A stretch of 20,565 nucleotides of DNA. Source: Neolecta irregularis DAH-3 (taxonomy: Eukaryota; Ascomycota; Neolectomycetes; Neolectales; Neolectaceae). The DNA lies in assembly GCA_001929475.1 (NCBI GenBank), contig LXFE01003564.1, positions 141 to 20,705 of the forward strand, written 5' to 3'. The notes under the pieces were generated by a model, which made no database searches, had not been told where the DNA came from, and saw only the letters and a list, made by a program, of their open reading frames with translations. Both the position numbers and the translations under genes were made by a program. Below, in pieces: positions 10,036 to 20,411 of this stretch (position 1 is its first letter; each line of letters opens with the position of its first letter).

Positions 10036-11680
10036 TGTTACCAACAGTCTTGTCACCGAAGTAATGTGTTTTGTCGGGAGTGGTATCTTGCGTATTTATG
10101 TAAATTCAATGATCGTCATGAGCTTCGTCGATTCAATCAGACCTGCACACGCAAACCCATTAGCTATCTGTACGACAGAATATGGGAAACGAGATATATT
10201 CTACCAAATTCTATCGTGTGTAATACCGGTCAGAGAAACAGCAGTGATATTCCACCCTGGAAAGGCAGCACAACGAAGAACAGGGGTTTATCCGAGTATC
10301 AGGTTATTTAATCTTCTTCTGCGGCCATTCAATTCACTAACCGCTCAATTGATAATAAAATCTAAACGAATACCTGCCGCGGATGTCCATTTATTTCATA
10401 TTTTAAAGTTTAGCTTTCAAGATGGTCCGAAATTTATATCGGTGCGGTAATAAATCCTTACTTCAACTGAACTCGGCGAATAGATATGCAAAAACGGAAA
10501 AACAAACAAATACCACAACTCGACTAGACACCGAAACATCTTCTATCACTCTGAATCAAAGGAGGTCGTGATTTGTTCAACCTAGGGTAAAGTCGGACAG
10601 TTGGCTAACACTTGGAGCTTGCTGAGCGTAACATTCTTTCGGGTATTCAGCTCGGTCGTCAAAGCATCTATCTGCGTAGATCGAAATTAGGCTAAATATC
10701 TCTTCCTTTCAAGAAAACCTGATTCGTAAATATCGATCTACCTTCAATTATGTTCTCTGAAATGTATCATACGTAGACATCAACCATTTACATCCCACAC
10801 ACTGTACAGTCGCATCGCTGCATTCTGTAGCACATGATCTCATAATCTTGTTCAATTTTCTTTTTCCCAATATACAAACCCAATAGACCCTTCTAGTCAA
10901 TAAATCAGACACTTGTGGGACCATGGTCTTGAACAGGATACATTCCTCCATTTTCATGGGTCAATCCGGAACTCTGCGGAGGGCCAGCAATCTCATATTC
11001 GAAATACTAAGAGTGGGTCTAGAGAATGAATGAAGAGGAACGTATCAACCTTGATGAACTAGCAGCCCATCTGGAGATCAATTTCGAGAAATGGGCCACC
11101 CCTGGTAGTAACTGGGATTTATAAGTAAGAGAATACATCCGGGACCAAATGATCTCGAAGTTCAGCGATCCTTTTGTATGACATGGAATGAAGAGACCGA
11201 ATCTAAGCCGATAGGCACTAAAGAGAATTCATGATTGATATACCAGTCGTATACCTTCTCGACACATAAATGTAGATTGTGAACACGAGTTCTGCGATTG
11301 TAACCGGCTGAATAAATAAGCATTGAGCAACACCCGTTTATCCGACTAGTTTATTTGAACGTTGAGGCTTTCAGATTTCGGTCTCGAGAATACTTTGGGT
11401 TTTTTTATCGCGCTAGAGAGCGCGATGTCATAATAACGGCAATTGTGTTTGGCGCCACCACGTTTTTGTGGGGACTAAAGAAAAATTCCCTAACAAAAAA
11501 CAAACATTTATCACTAGGTGCCTATGAACAACTGATAGAACAACATTCCCCCTTCGCGAATGGCAAGAGGATATTTGAAGGAGAAAATATTGTAAACGAC
11601 AGATCGGCCTCACACACGGCTCTTGGACAAAGCAATCTCAGCCAAACGAAGATAAGTATCCGTTCCCATTCAACAATCAT
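10036..11680. other. 1.6-kb stretch without a recognisable gene
   Basis: Contains the presumed aquaporin promoter on the left and the NAP1 3' flank on the right. Frames at 10066-10450 (+) and 10957-10748 (-, with a CATEC…CVGC cysteine pattern) lack family resemblance. A 32-codon plus-strand frame near 11027 (MNEEERINLDELAAHLEINF) has protein-like composition but no identifiable relatives. These could be decayed mobile-element pieces; I cannot support any as a gene. Confidence 0.4.
11407..11426. repeat. Perfect 8-bp hairpin with 4-nt loop
   Basis: ATCGCGCT-AGAG-AGCGCGAT, with a GC-rich stem, preceded by a T-run on the plus strand. It lies about 255 bp beyond the NAP1 stop codon. Its role is unknown. 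Confidence 0.8.
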
Positions 11681-13184
11681 TCAACTTTGTTTACATTCAT
11701 TGGGATCCTGTTTGACTTGTCCGCTGCCTTCTTCTTCGCTCTCAACCTCGTCAATCTCCTCGAGGTCTGAATCTGGTTCGTCTTCAAACACATCATCTAG
11801 AATATGAATTATAGATTCAGGACCCAAGTACCTTCATCAAAATCATCCTCGTCATCGAGTGCTTCATAGGCAAGAGCGGCACCAGTAAACCAGTCGACTG
11901 CACGAGGAATCAGCTTTTCCTTGAAATCCTCACCGAGTTGATAGTCGAGTTCTGTATGTACGTTAGTAAAGAGTTGAAACGTATCAGGATACCGAGTTTT
12001 TCGTCGAGCTCGTCATCAATGTCATCTGACTCGAGGGCTTGAAGAGGTTTGAAGAAATTGAAAAAACTGTCGGTGGGGAAAGTCTTCTTTATGGTTCGTG
12101 TCTGATTGGTGTCTGCAAGGTAAGCACCAAATTCAGAATGCCGTACTTTTATTGCGCTGCTTTTTTGTTTCGACCTTTACGGCGAGGTTTTTCCCTTCCT
12201 TCCAGTTGATATGAGTGCCCTCTGCATGACTGTAAACAAAGTCCCCGCCATAGCCAACTTCTTCTTGATAAAAGTACGTTTTAGTAAGGATGTCATTCGA
12301 AAAGAACTCGTTCTGTTTGAATTCAAAGTCTAATTTGAATCCTGGTTTATCGAAATATTGACACCGAATATCGACAAGGGATTTCAGGGCTTCTTCATCT
12401 TTTACTGTTATGAGCTCTGCCAGGATGATATTGTTTTTCAAAGCAGTCAGCCAAAACTCTGGGATTCCTTTCATTGTGTCATCCGGAGTTGACTCTGGGA
12501 TTTCGAGAACGACTTGTTGCGCAGAATTGCCCTTCTCTATCTCTTCCATAGCTGGTTCTGCTTTGCCATTGACAATGGCGGCCCGTCTATCGTACAGAGG
12601 TTGATACTTTTGCAGATACTTCTTTTCTAGCGCGAGAATCTCGGCTTGGAATTCATTTTCAAGTCTTTGGTGGTCAATCTGAAGGCCTTGAACCCCAAGG
12701 AGTCGACGCCGAACGGATGCTGGAAGCGACTCGATATACCCTGAAGACTTTCCAACGAGATTATTCAGCTTTCCCTGAATCATTGAGAGGACGGCAGGAT
12801 TCTGAGCCAAGGCAGACACATCGGGCTTGTCGTTCCCTGGGTAAAATTAGCATTGACTGAGTAACGATCGAGTAGAATGATGAGGCAAGGGGTCGGAGTT
12901 TGGGTTGCGTGGCAGAAGCATGTGTAGGATACCAAAGCCTACGTCATTTTGCTTCAAATGCCGCCTGTATATTCGTATGGAAAACACTGCATGCAAGGAT
13001 GTAGAATATGCAGTAAAGAAAATGCAAAACAAGGTCGACCTGACGCACCTTCCTCATCGATCTTTTCGACCGTAGGCTGTCTGGCGACAGAACCAATGGG
13101 AGCACTGGTTGCCGGTGTATTTTGTGGTGTGGGAGCTGAAAGACCTTCCAAACGCTTGTTCTTGATATTAACGTTCTCTGCCAT
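11681..13184 (-). CDS. NAP1: Nucleosome assembly protein 1 (histone H2A-H2B chaperone)
   Basis: Exons 13184-13049, 12836-12147, 12112-11993, 11951-11832 and 11796-11681 give 393 aa. The N-terminus has the fungal [13 protein letters not shown]…QPTVE stretch. The NAP domain (about 60-350) shows the long dimerisation helix ([18 protein letters not shown], then YQPLYDRR), [20 protein letters not shown], the [16 protein letters not shown] hairpin, [18 protein letters not shown], and [18 protein letters not shown]. An acidic histone-binding tail follows ([19 protein letters not shown]). The last exon ends CKQS, a CaaX-type prenylation motif also seen in other NAP1 proteins. Introns 2-4 are 34, 41 and 35 nt; the third has a TACTAAC branch site. 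Intron 1 (13048-12837) is 212 nt, an outlier for this locus. The protein shuttles histones to chromatin and also affects mitotic control in yeasts (family knowledge). It is transcribed divergently from the myosin. Confidence 0.95.
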
Positions 13185-13484
13185 GTCGTAGTGGAATGGA
13201 GGTTTGCAGGGAAGAGGTCTTGTGTAGGGCCGGGGAGTGAGAAAAAGCTGAAAATAACCACCCTTACTTGTTTATCCTACACCACCATCCAGTACATGGA
13301 TATGCTGCATTGTGTCTAATATCTGTCTTTAAACAAACAACGGTATGTTGGATGTATATATGTATACATTGGGGAAACCCCCCTAAAGAAACACTACACG
13401 CGCCTATTGATAGGCTGGCTTTGCTTTGAGATCAACCATTAACCTCCACTGCTTCTTTATTATCCAGGCATATAATCTAAAGGA
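13185..13484. promoter_or_regulatory. Shared divergent promoter region of NAP1 and the class V myosin
   Basis: 300 bp separates the two start codons, which face away from each other, so both promoters must lie here or overlap. A TATA-like run (GTATATATGTATAC, 13353-13366) is about 120 bp before the myosin ATG and 170 bp before the NAP1 ATG. No operator could be recognised. Confidence 0.5.
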
Positions 13485-16400
13485 ATGGCTTCGTTCGATC
13501 CCGGAACGTACATTGCATCTCCTTTTGCTGCACAATGCTGACTTTTTGTGCAGTGTATGCTGGTTTCCCGACGAGAAAGAAGGATGGGTCAGTTATCACG
13601 TCACAGATAAACAGGTCGATGGGGATATTGTCAAGCTTACCCTACTTCCTGATAACGAGAATGCATATCTGCCAGAATGGAGCGTGTCTAAGCGTGATAG
13701 GAAGGACCAGAACAAAAGGTAGAAACAACTGTAAGCGAACTCCAGATTGCCAATAATGGAAAACTCCCGCCTTTACGTAATCCCCCCATTCTTGAAGCTA
13801 CAGAAGGTGCAAAAATCTGCTTAATTGAACCTGCAAGTAACCTTTGTAGATCTAACGAATCTGTCATATCTAAACGAACCCGCAGTCCTCAACACCATCA
13901 GAACCAGATATGCTCAACTACAAGTACTGATACGTCTACTAATCTCTCTTACAGTTAGATTTACACCTATTCTGGTATCGTTCTTATCGCGACGAATCCT
14001 TTTCAGAATATGTCTCAGATATATTCGCAGGATATCGTTCAAGCGTATGCCGGTCGACGACGAGGAGAGCTCGAGCCCCATTTATTTGCTATTGCTGAAG
14101 ATGCTTATCGATGTATGCTCCGTGATAATGCAAATCAAACAATCGTCGTATCAGGTGAATCAGGAGCCGGCAAGACTGTTAGCGCCAAATATATAATGCG
14201 TTACTTTGCTACGGTTGAAGATCCAGATAAACCGCCAAAGAAAAAAAAAAGTACTCTGACCAACGGAACAAAGAAGGGTGAGATGAGCAAGACAGAAGAG
14301 CAGATTCTTGCAACCAATCCGATTATGGAATCATTCGGCAATGCAAAAACCACTCGAAATGATAACTCCTCACGGTTCGGAAAATACATAGAAATCTTGT
14401 TTGACACAGCATCCGAGATCATTGGTGCAAGGATACGTACTTATCTTCTGGAACGATCTCGGCTTGTGTTTCAACCCAAGATTGAACGGAATTATCACAT
14501 ATTCTACCAACTTTGCGCGGGTGCACCCTTTGGATTACGAGCAGAACTTGGTCTAGGTTCAGTTGATGATTTCTATTATATGAAGCAAGGTGGCGAGCCA
14601 GTCATCCATGGAGTTGATGATGCCGCGGAATTTCGGTTGACTTGCGAAGCTTTAGATACAATCGGAATCAAGTCCGAGCGACAAACACAAATATTTCGGA
14701 TTCTTGCCGCATTGCTTCATGTAGGCAACATCCCTATTCAAGCTTCGCGTACAGATGCAACCTTATCGCCTGACGAGTCGAGTCTGGTTAAGGCATGTGA
14801 TCTCCTGGGCCTCGATGCTGCATCGTTTGCTAAATGGACTATCAAGAAACAAATTTCCACTCGAACGGAGAAAATCATTACAAATCTTAGCCAGAAGCAA
14901 GCGATTGTTGTACGAGATTCTGTCGCCAAGTACATCTACTCTAGTCTTTTTGATTGGCTTGTTCGAACGGTAAATGTCAGTCTTGCAGATGACCAAGTTC
15001 GGAGTCGTGTACATACATTCATCGGTGTACTTGATATCTATGGATTTGAACATTTCCAGAAAAACTCATTTGAGCAATTTTGCATCAATTACGCCAACGA
15101 AAAGCTTCAACAAGAGGTACTACTTTCATGATTTCGAACTGCACTCATTTTAAGTTCAATCAGCATGTATTCAAGTTGGAGCAGGAAGAATATGTTCGTG
15201 AACAGATCAACTGGACCTTTATCGATTTTTCAGATAATCAGCCCTGTATAAATCTCATCGAAGCGAAGTTGGGAATTCTCTCTCTTCTTGACGAAGCATG
15301 ATTGGAAAATTGGGTTTAAGACTGACAATGTAGGAAAGCAGACTACCATCTGGAACCGATGATACCTGGGTCACTAAACTGTATCAACACTTTGCAGTCC
15401 CAAAGCACGAAAAGTTCTTCAAGAAGCCCCGATTTGGAAAGACAGCTTTTACTGTGTGCCACTACGCTCTTGATGTCACATACGAAGCCGAAGGGTTCCT
15501 CGAGAAAAATCGGGATACTCTGCCCGACGAACACCTTGAGGTTCTCATCGCCTCAGAAAATAACTTGCTCAAAGAATGCCTTCAGGTTACAGCTGAAACG
15601 CCGCCAAAGGTTTTTTTTTCCACACATTCTTGTCTGATCCTCAGGCGCCCGAAAGTGGCATTCCTAAACGCAGCGGCATGAGTAGCAGGAAGCCCACTCT
15701 TGGTTCTATTTTTAAGGGTTCACTTATCGATTTGATGACAACTATCGACTCTACAAATGTCCACTATATCCGATGCATTAAGCCCAATGAGGCTAAAATT
15801 GCCTGGAAATTTGAGCCCCAGATGGTTTTGAACCAACTTCGGGCATGTGGTGTTCTCGAGACTATCCGAATCAGCTGTGCGGGATTTCCTTCACGATGGA
15901 CATATGAGGAGTTTGCTACCAGATATTATCTCCTTGTCCGTTCAGGTCTTTGGAGTCCTACCATGGATATCAAGGAGCTATGTACCGGAATTCTGAAGCA
16001 TACTATTACCGAGGAGGATAGGTTCCAGATGGGTCTTACTAAAATCTTCTTCCGAGCGGGAATGGTAGCAGTCCTTGTTACTTCAAGAGCTTAACAAAAT
16101 TTAGCTGGCTTACCTTGAAAGACGACGCAGTGATCGATTGAATGCATGTGCAATCATTGTGCAGAAGAATATGCTGAGATATTTATATCGAAAACGATAT
16201 ATTCAAATCAAGAGATCGGTTTTGGCTATTCAGGCTTTGACTAGAGGATACATTGCTCGACAGAAAGCCAAACAAATGCGAGAAGATAGAGCTGCGACCA
16301 AGATTCAATCAGTGTATAGAGGATGGAAGACCCGCCAATCGTACGACCAGGTCCGCCTTCAAATTATCAAATTTCAAGCAGGTCCGTTATTTGTCTCTGA

Positions 16401-18788
16401 AAAAGCTGATTTGAAGTTGCTCGAGGTTGTTTTGTAAGAAGCCAGTTCAACCGTCTCAGATCTGAACTGGCGGCTGGAAAGATCCAGACTGCTTGGAGAA
16501 GATAGTGCGTTGAATTTTAAAGAAATCATTTGCTAACTATCAGCCGAGCGCGCAAGAATTACATACATATCTACAGAAATGTTATCTATTTGCAATGTTG
16601 CTATCGTAGGAAGATGGCGAAGAAAGAGCTCAAGCAACTCCGAATTGAGGCAAAATCTGCGAGCCACTTCAAGGAAGTCTCGTACAAACTGGAAAACAAA
16701 GTCGTTGAGCTTACTCAAAACCTTACTAAGCGGACACAAGAGAATAAAGTACTGTTGTCTCAAGTCGCTGCTCTTGAAATATCTCTAAAAGATTGGCAAG
16801 ATCGGCACTTGAGCTCGGAAAACCGATTATCTGTCCTTCAAGATGAAGCGGTAAAGGGTAATGAGGCTATTGTAAAGTTGGGTCTCCTTGAAATTGAGAT
16901 GCAGTCATTACAGGCTACTTATGCGGAAACAAAAGCAAAAATAAAGAATATGGATAGAGAAAGTACAATTCTTCGAACAAGCCTTACCTCAAAAGCCGCT
17001 GAGCTTGAGTCGGCGTTGATTCAACAAGCAGATAGCGAAGCAATCCAATCATCTCTATCGGCCGAAGTTGAAAGACTTCGAGACGAAGTTCAACGATTGA
17101 GTATTCCTGGAGTTCTTGCTTCGCCTTCTTGCAATGGGAATCTATCGAGAAAACCTAGCCAGCTCTTGGCGCCGGTTGCCGGTAAACGACAGAATCGAGG
17201 ACTTAGACGACGTAGCGCGAATGCTACTCCGATTAAAGATCATCTAGCGCATAGTGTGTACAATCCTCGACCAGCTTCACTGGCTATCACTCCGTCGAGA
17301 TTGAGAAATGCCCTTAGCAACTCTGGAACGCCCAATGGGCTTAGTGGAATATCTTCCGTGGACGATGAAGTGAGGCTTGGTTTTAGTCACTACTGATGAT
17401 GTCAGATTTTGAACATCTTGGAGGACGATGATTTGATGAATGAAGAGGTTATGCTGGGTCTGATTCAGAGTCTCAAAATCCCTCAACCAAGTTCGACAAA
17501 CCCCCCATCTGAACGTGAGATCATGTTTCCGGCGCATCTTATCAACCTTATTACATCAGAAATGTGGAAGTATGGCTATGTCAAGGAGAGTGAACGTTTC
17601 TTGGCCAATGTGATGCAGAGTATCCAGCAACAAGTGATGGTATTCGCTGATGTGACGAGACTTGACTGGGATATAGACTTACGAGGGAGAGGAGGCAATC
17701 TTGCCTGGCGCTTTCTGGATTTCAAACGTACACGAAATGCTCTCCTTTGTGTTTATCGCGGAAAAAGACATGCTCTTGAATTCATCTTCCGAGATGGATG
17801 AAGCAGAATGGCAAGAATTTGATCGCTTGGTGTCGATTGTCAAACACGATCTGGAGAGTCTAGAGTACAATATCTATCATACATGGATGAAAGAACTGAA
17901 GAAACGGCTTTATAAGATGACCATTCCGGCAGTTATAGAATCGCAGTCGCTGCCAGGGTTCCACACTACCGATGGAAATCGGTTTTTCAATAAATTGTTA
18001 CCTGGAGCGCATAATCCGATGTACAGCATGGACGATCTGCTGAACGTTCTTAATAAGGTTCACAAAGCAATCCGCAGTTACTATGTCGAGCAGTCGATCG
18101 AGCATCAGACGTTTATCGAACTGCTCAAGCTAGTTGGGGTAACCGCGTTCAATGACTTGTTGATGAGGCGGAACTTTCTCTCTTGGAAGCGGGGGCTGCA
18201 GATCAATTACAACCTTACCCGGATTGAAGAATGGTAAGTAGCAAGTATGGCTTTGCTGACAGGGTAAGGTGCAAGAGTCACGAAATGCCAGAGGGTGTAC
18301 TTCAGCTGGAACATCTCATGCAAGCCACGAAGATGCTTCAACTCAAAAAGTCTACGCTGGGCGATATTGAAATCATTTACGATATCTGTTGGATGCTTAC
18401 GCCGACCCAAGTCCAGAAACTTATCAATGTATGTCTTCCTGCATGGATACGGGGTGACTCTCAAGCAATATTATGTCGCAGATTACGAACATCCTATTCC
18501 TTCTGATATCCTCAAAGCTGTTGCAATGAGGGTCAAAGCGGATGATTCAACCGACGCCTTGCTGCTGGATGCTGTTCCCTTGGACGACAGTGGCTCTTAC
18601 GAGATTCCTAGTCCGAGGGAGATCAAAACGTTGGAAACATACGTCCCATCATGTACTCCTTTTACCGAGAGCATCACTGACGAATAGGGCTCCAAGTTCC
18701 AAGTGTGAGGAAACTGTCGCAGCTGGTTTCGCAGTCAACGGGAGTCGAACCGCCCTCGTCACCCGGCGTTTCGACAGACACATTGTAG
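13485..18788 (+). CDS. Class V myosin heavy chain
   Basis: Actin motor that carries secretory vesicles and organelles to growth sites. 16 exons: 13485-13507, 13554-13683, 13719-13806, 13850-13923, 13959-15116, 15164-15295, 15334-15609, 15645-16064, 16105-16381, 16417-16504, 16544-17369, 17406-17639, 17677-18233, 18269-18428, 18466-18652, 18688-18788; 1576 aa, usual for fungi. Domains: SH3-like start ([12 protein letters not shown]); motor to about 765 with P-loop GESGAGKT (171-178), switch I NDNSSRFG, switch [10 protein letters not shown], actin-binding [12 protein letters not shown]; six IQ motifs (about 775-910) for light chains; a coiled coil (about 912-1085) for dimerisation; a basic linker; and a globular cargo-binding (DIL) tail from about 1165, ending [11 protein letters not shown]. 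The tiny first exon (23 nt) and the last splice (18653-18687) are supported by family ends. Fifteen introns are 35-47 nt; 15296-15333 has a GC donor. Confidence 0.95.
15296..15333 (+). other. GC-AG intron in the class V myosin motor domain
   Basis: The exon ends CTT GAC GAA, the intron begins GCATGA and ends AATGTAG (38 nt), and the next exon opens GAA AGC AGA CTA CCA. The splice yields [16 protein letters not shown], the invariant family sequence. Reading through meets TGA two codons later, and no GT donor lies upstream in a usable phase. Confidence 0.85.
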
Positions 18789-18883
18789 AATACAGGTTAT
18801 CTTTTCGGAATGTCGTACGGATGGGTGGAGCTAATGTGATTTCACGATCGAGTATATGTAATGATCTATTTTTGATTCCCAAA
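18789..18883. other. 95-bp convergent gap between myosin V and AOS1
   Basis: The two stop codons are 95 bp apart on opposite strands, so the 3' untranslated regions must overlap or be very short. Confidence 0.8.
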
Positions 18884-20173
18884 CTACGTGAGCCTATAAA
18901 TGGGACCAGCACCTGTTGTAAGTTGAATGAAAGTAGAGTTCCAAGGACGAACCTGAATCGCCGTCGTAGATAAACATGTTGGAAATGGGACACTCGCGCC
19001 CACACAAAACATTGAGGACATCTTGTCCGAGTACTCCACCCACGATAGCAGCTACGGGCGACAGTTCTGTTGCAATGCCGTCAAGAAACGAGCAATTTTT
19101 CAGCGGGATATGTGTGTGGCAGTCGTACCCAACAATATGATCGGCCAATATAGAGTCTGGTAATCCAAGCCTGAGAATGCGACTCCGCACGTCTTCTTGG
19201 AAAACCTCGAGATCGGCAATGGTGGGCAACCTTTTCTCCCTCTGCTCAAACTCCAATGCAGCAAACCGTCAGTCACACGATAATGCTCCTGAGGATACCC
19301 AGCACGCATCCAAGCACAGGCGACACCTTTGCAGCCGTTTTGTTCTTTAAAAACTTGCCGAATTCACTTTGCAGAGCCTGTGCAAGCGCGACATGGGATT
19401 CATGCCTCTTTTCTATCTTCTTCGTCGATGCGGCTTTCTTGTCGACTGGCGGGACCTGGATTTCTCTGAGCCGTCAGTAGAGATATAGAGGAGAAGTGAC
19501 AATATATAGTCGTGTTCGATGATGTCTGCAAAAGTGTATGCGTAGAGACCATAAAGAGAAGCTGCGTAAAAAGGCTTGCCTAGATTCCTGGTAATGCCAG
19601 AAAAATGGAGCTTCCATGAGATACATAGGCAAAAGCAAGACTACCAAATCGTCGAGATTCAAGTGTGTGGCGATGATGATGTCAAACTGGGAAAAGAAGT
19701 CTGATTGCAAGGAAAGAACGGGTTCTGTGACAACATTTACAGTAACTCTGGGGTTGAGTTTGCGAATAGAGTAGGCAGCGGCTTGTGCTTTCTACGAGGA
19801 TAAGATGCAAACGGATGACGATTGTACATTTTTGCCAATGTCTGCTGAGGATAGCAGGAACTGCGAGCCGAGGTCTTCTAGAGTTACTGAATGGGAATCG
19901 AAGACGGAGAGCTGGCCGATGCCTGCGAGCACAAGGTTCTTTGCAATCTCGTTTGACAGGGCAGAGAGATTTATAATCAGGACATGGGCAGTGCGCATCC
20001 TGATGGATGTAAAGCGGGGTATGAGAATGGACTGCTGATACCTGGCCTGAGCATCGATGCCCCATAGACGGATCTGCCTGTCGTAAAGGGCAAGTTCATC
20101 TACGGTAAGCTGAGGACTCAAGGGATATATGCATACCTGGAGGGAAGGTGGTGGAGGTGGAGGGGAGAGTCAT
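18884..20173 (-). CDS. AOS1: SUMO-activating enzyme E1, small subunit (AOS1/SAE1-like)
   Basis: Forms, with UBA2, the heterodimer that adenylates SUMO; it supplies no catalytic cysteine. Model: exons 20173-20137, 20099-20042, 19999-19828, 19791-19645, 19610-19501, 19465-19299, 19261-19129, 19092-18953, 18912-18884; 330 aa, normal for the family. Landmarks: DELALYDRQIRLWGIDAQAR at the start, VLIINLSALSNEIAKNLVLA (Rossmann segment; Asn replaces the first Gly, as in AOS1 proteins), DLGSQFLLS, DIIIATHLNLDDL, GKPFYAASLYGLYAYTFADI, an alpha-helical linker with QSEFGKFL, RLPTIADLEVF, TELSPVAAIVGGVLGQDVLN and a terminal YDGDSGAGPIY. Introns are 34-42 nt. Two of them (19298-19262 and 19128-19093) appear to end in TG; alternatives are given separately. 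ATG 20173 opens a 12-codon exon before the conserved helix; the exact start is less sure. Confidence 0.85.
19093..19128 (-). other. Candidate GT-TG intron 7 of AOS1
   Basis: GTACGACT…AAAATTG, 36 nt, with a branch-like CGCTGAA. Removal gives HIVGSFLDGIATELSPV, close to the family pattern FLxxxGxExxPV. Because it is a stop-free multiple of three, the alternative is simply no intron and a 12-residue insertion (GYDCHTHIPLKN). Confidence 0.4.
19262..19298 (-). other. Candidate GT-TG intron 6 of AOS1
   Basis: Donor G|GTATCC at 19298 and end GGTTTG at 19262 (37 nt) join CVL to AALEFEQREKRLPT in frame, matching the family helix before the RLP motif. The canonical alternative is a GTGCTG donor with acceptor TTGGAG (55 nt); it also keeps the frame but deletes VLAALE from the helix and is longer than all but one intron here. 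Confidence 0.5.
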
Positions 20174-20265
20174 GGTGGATGGTTTGGGTTTTGAGATGAC
20201 GTCAGAGCGTTTGAGGTGGAGGTTTAAGGACAGAGTTAAGGATTTGTGTTTGCAGTCACCAGAAA

Positions 20266-20283
20266 AAAATATCATGATATTTT
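20266..20283. repeat. Perfect 18-bp AT-rich palindrome
   Basis: AAAATATCA followed directly by TGATATTTT, with no spacer. It sits about 93 bp upstream of the AOS1 start codon and 129 bp upstream of the weak plus-strand frame at the right edge, so it could serve a divergent promoter. Its function is unknown. Confidence 0.8.
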
Positions 20284-20411
20284 AAAATAGGGAATATCGT
20301 ATTTGTCGGTGGAAATTATCATTTTGGGTGCGTTCTGTGGCAGGCTCTCTTCCAGCGCAACAGGCAGAAGGGGAGAGTTCTGGGGCTGAAACACTTCGTC
20401 TGGAATTGACG

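Noticed and set aside
9968-10450. 160-codon plus-strand frame
   Set aside because: Its first part is antisense to aquaporin exon 1, its composition is not protein-like, and no family is recognisable.
11355-11807. 150-codon plus-strand frame
   Set aside because: Its Ser-rich C-terminal half is antisense to the acidic last exon of NAP1; the rest has no recognisable features.
18542-18973. 143-codon plus-strand frame at the myosin/AOS1 junction
   Set aside because: Out of frame with the myosin tail and antisense to the last AOS1 exons. The spliced myosin model explains the region.
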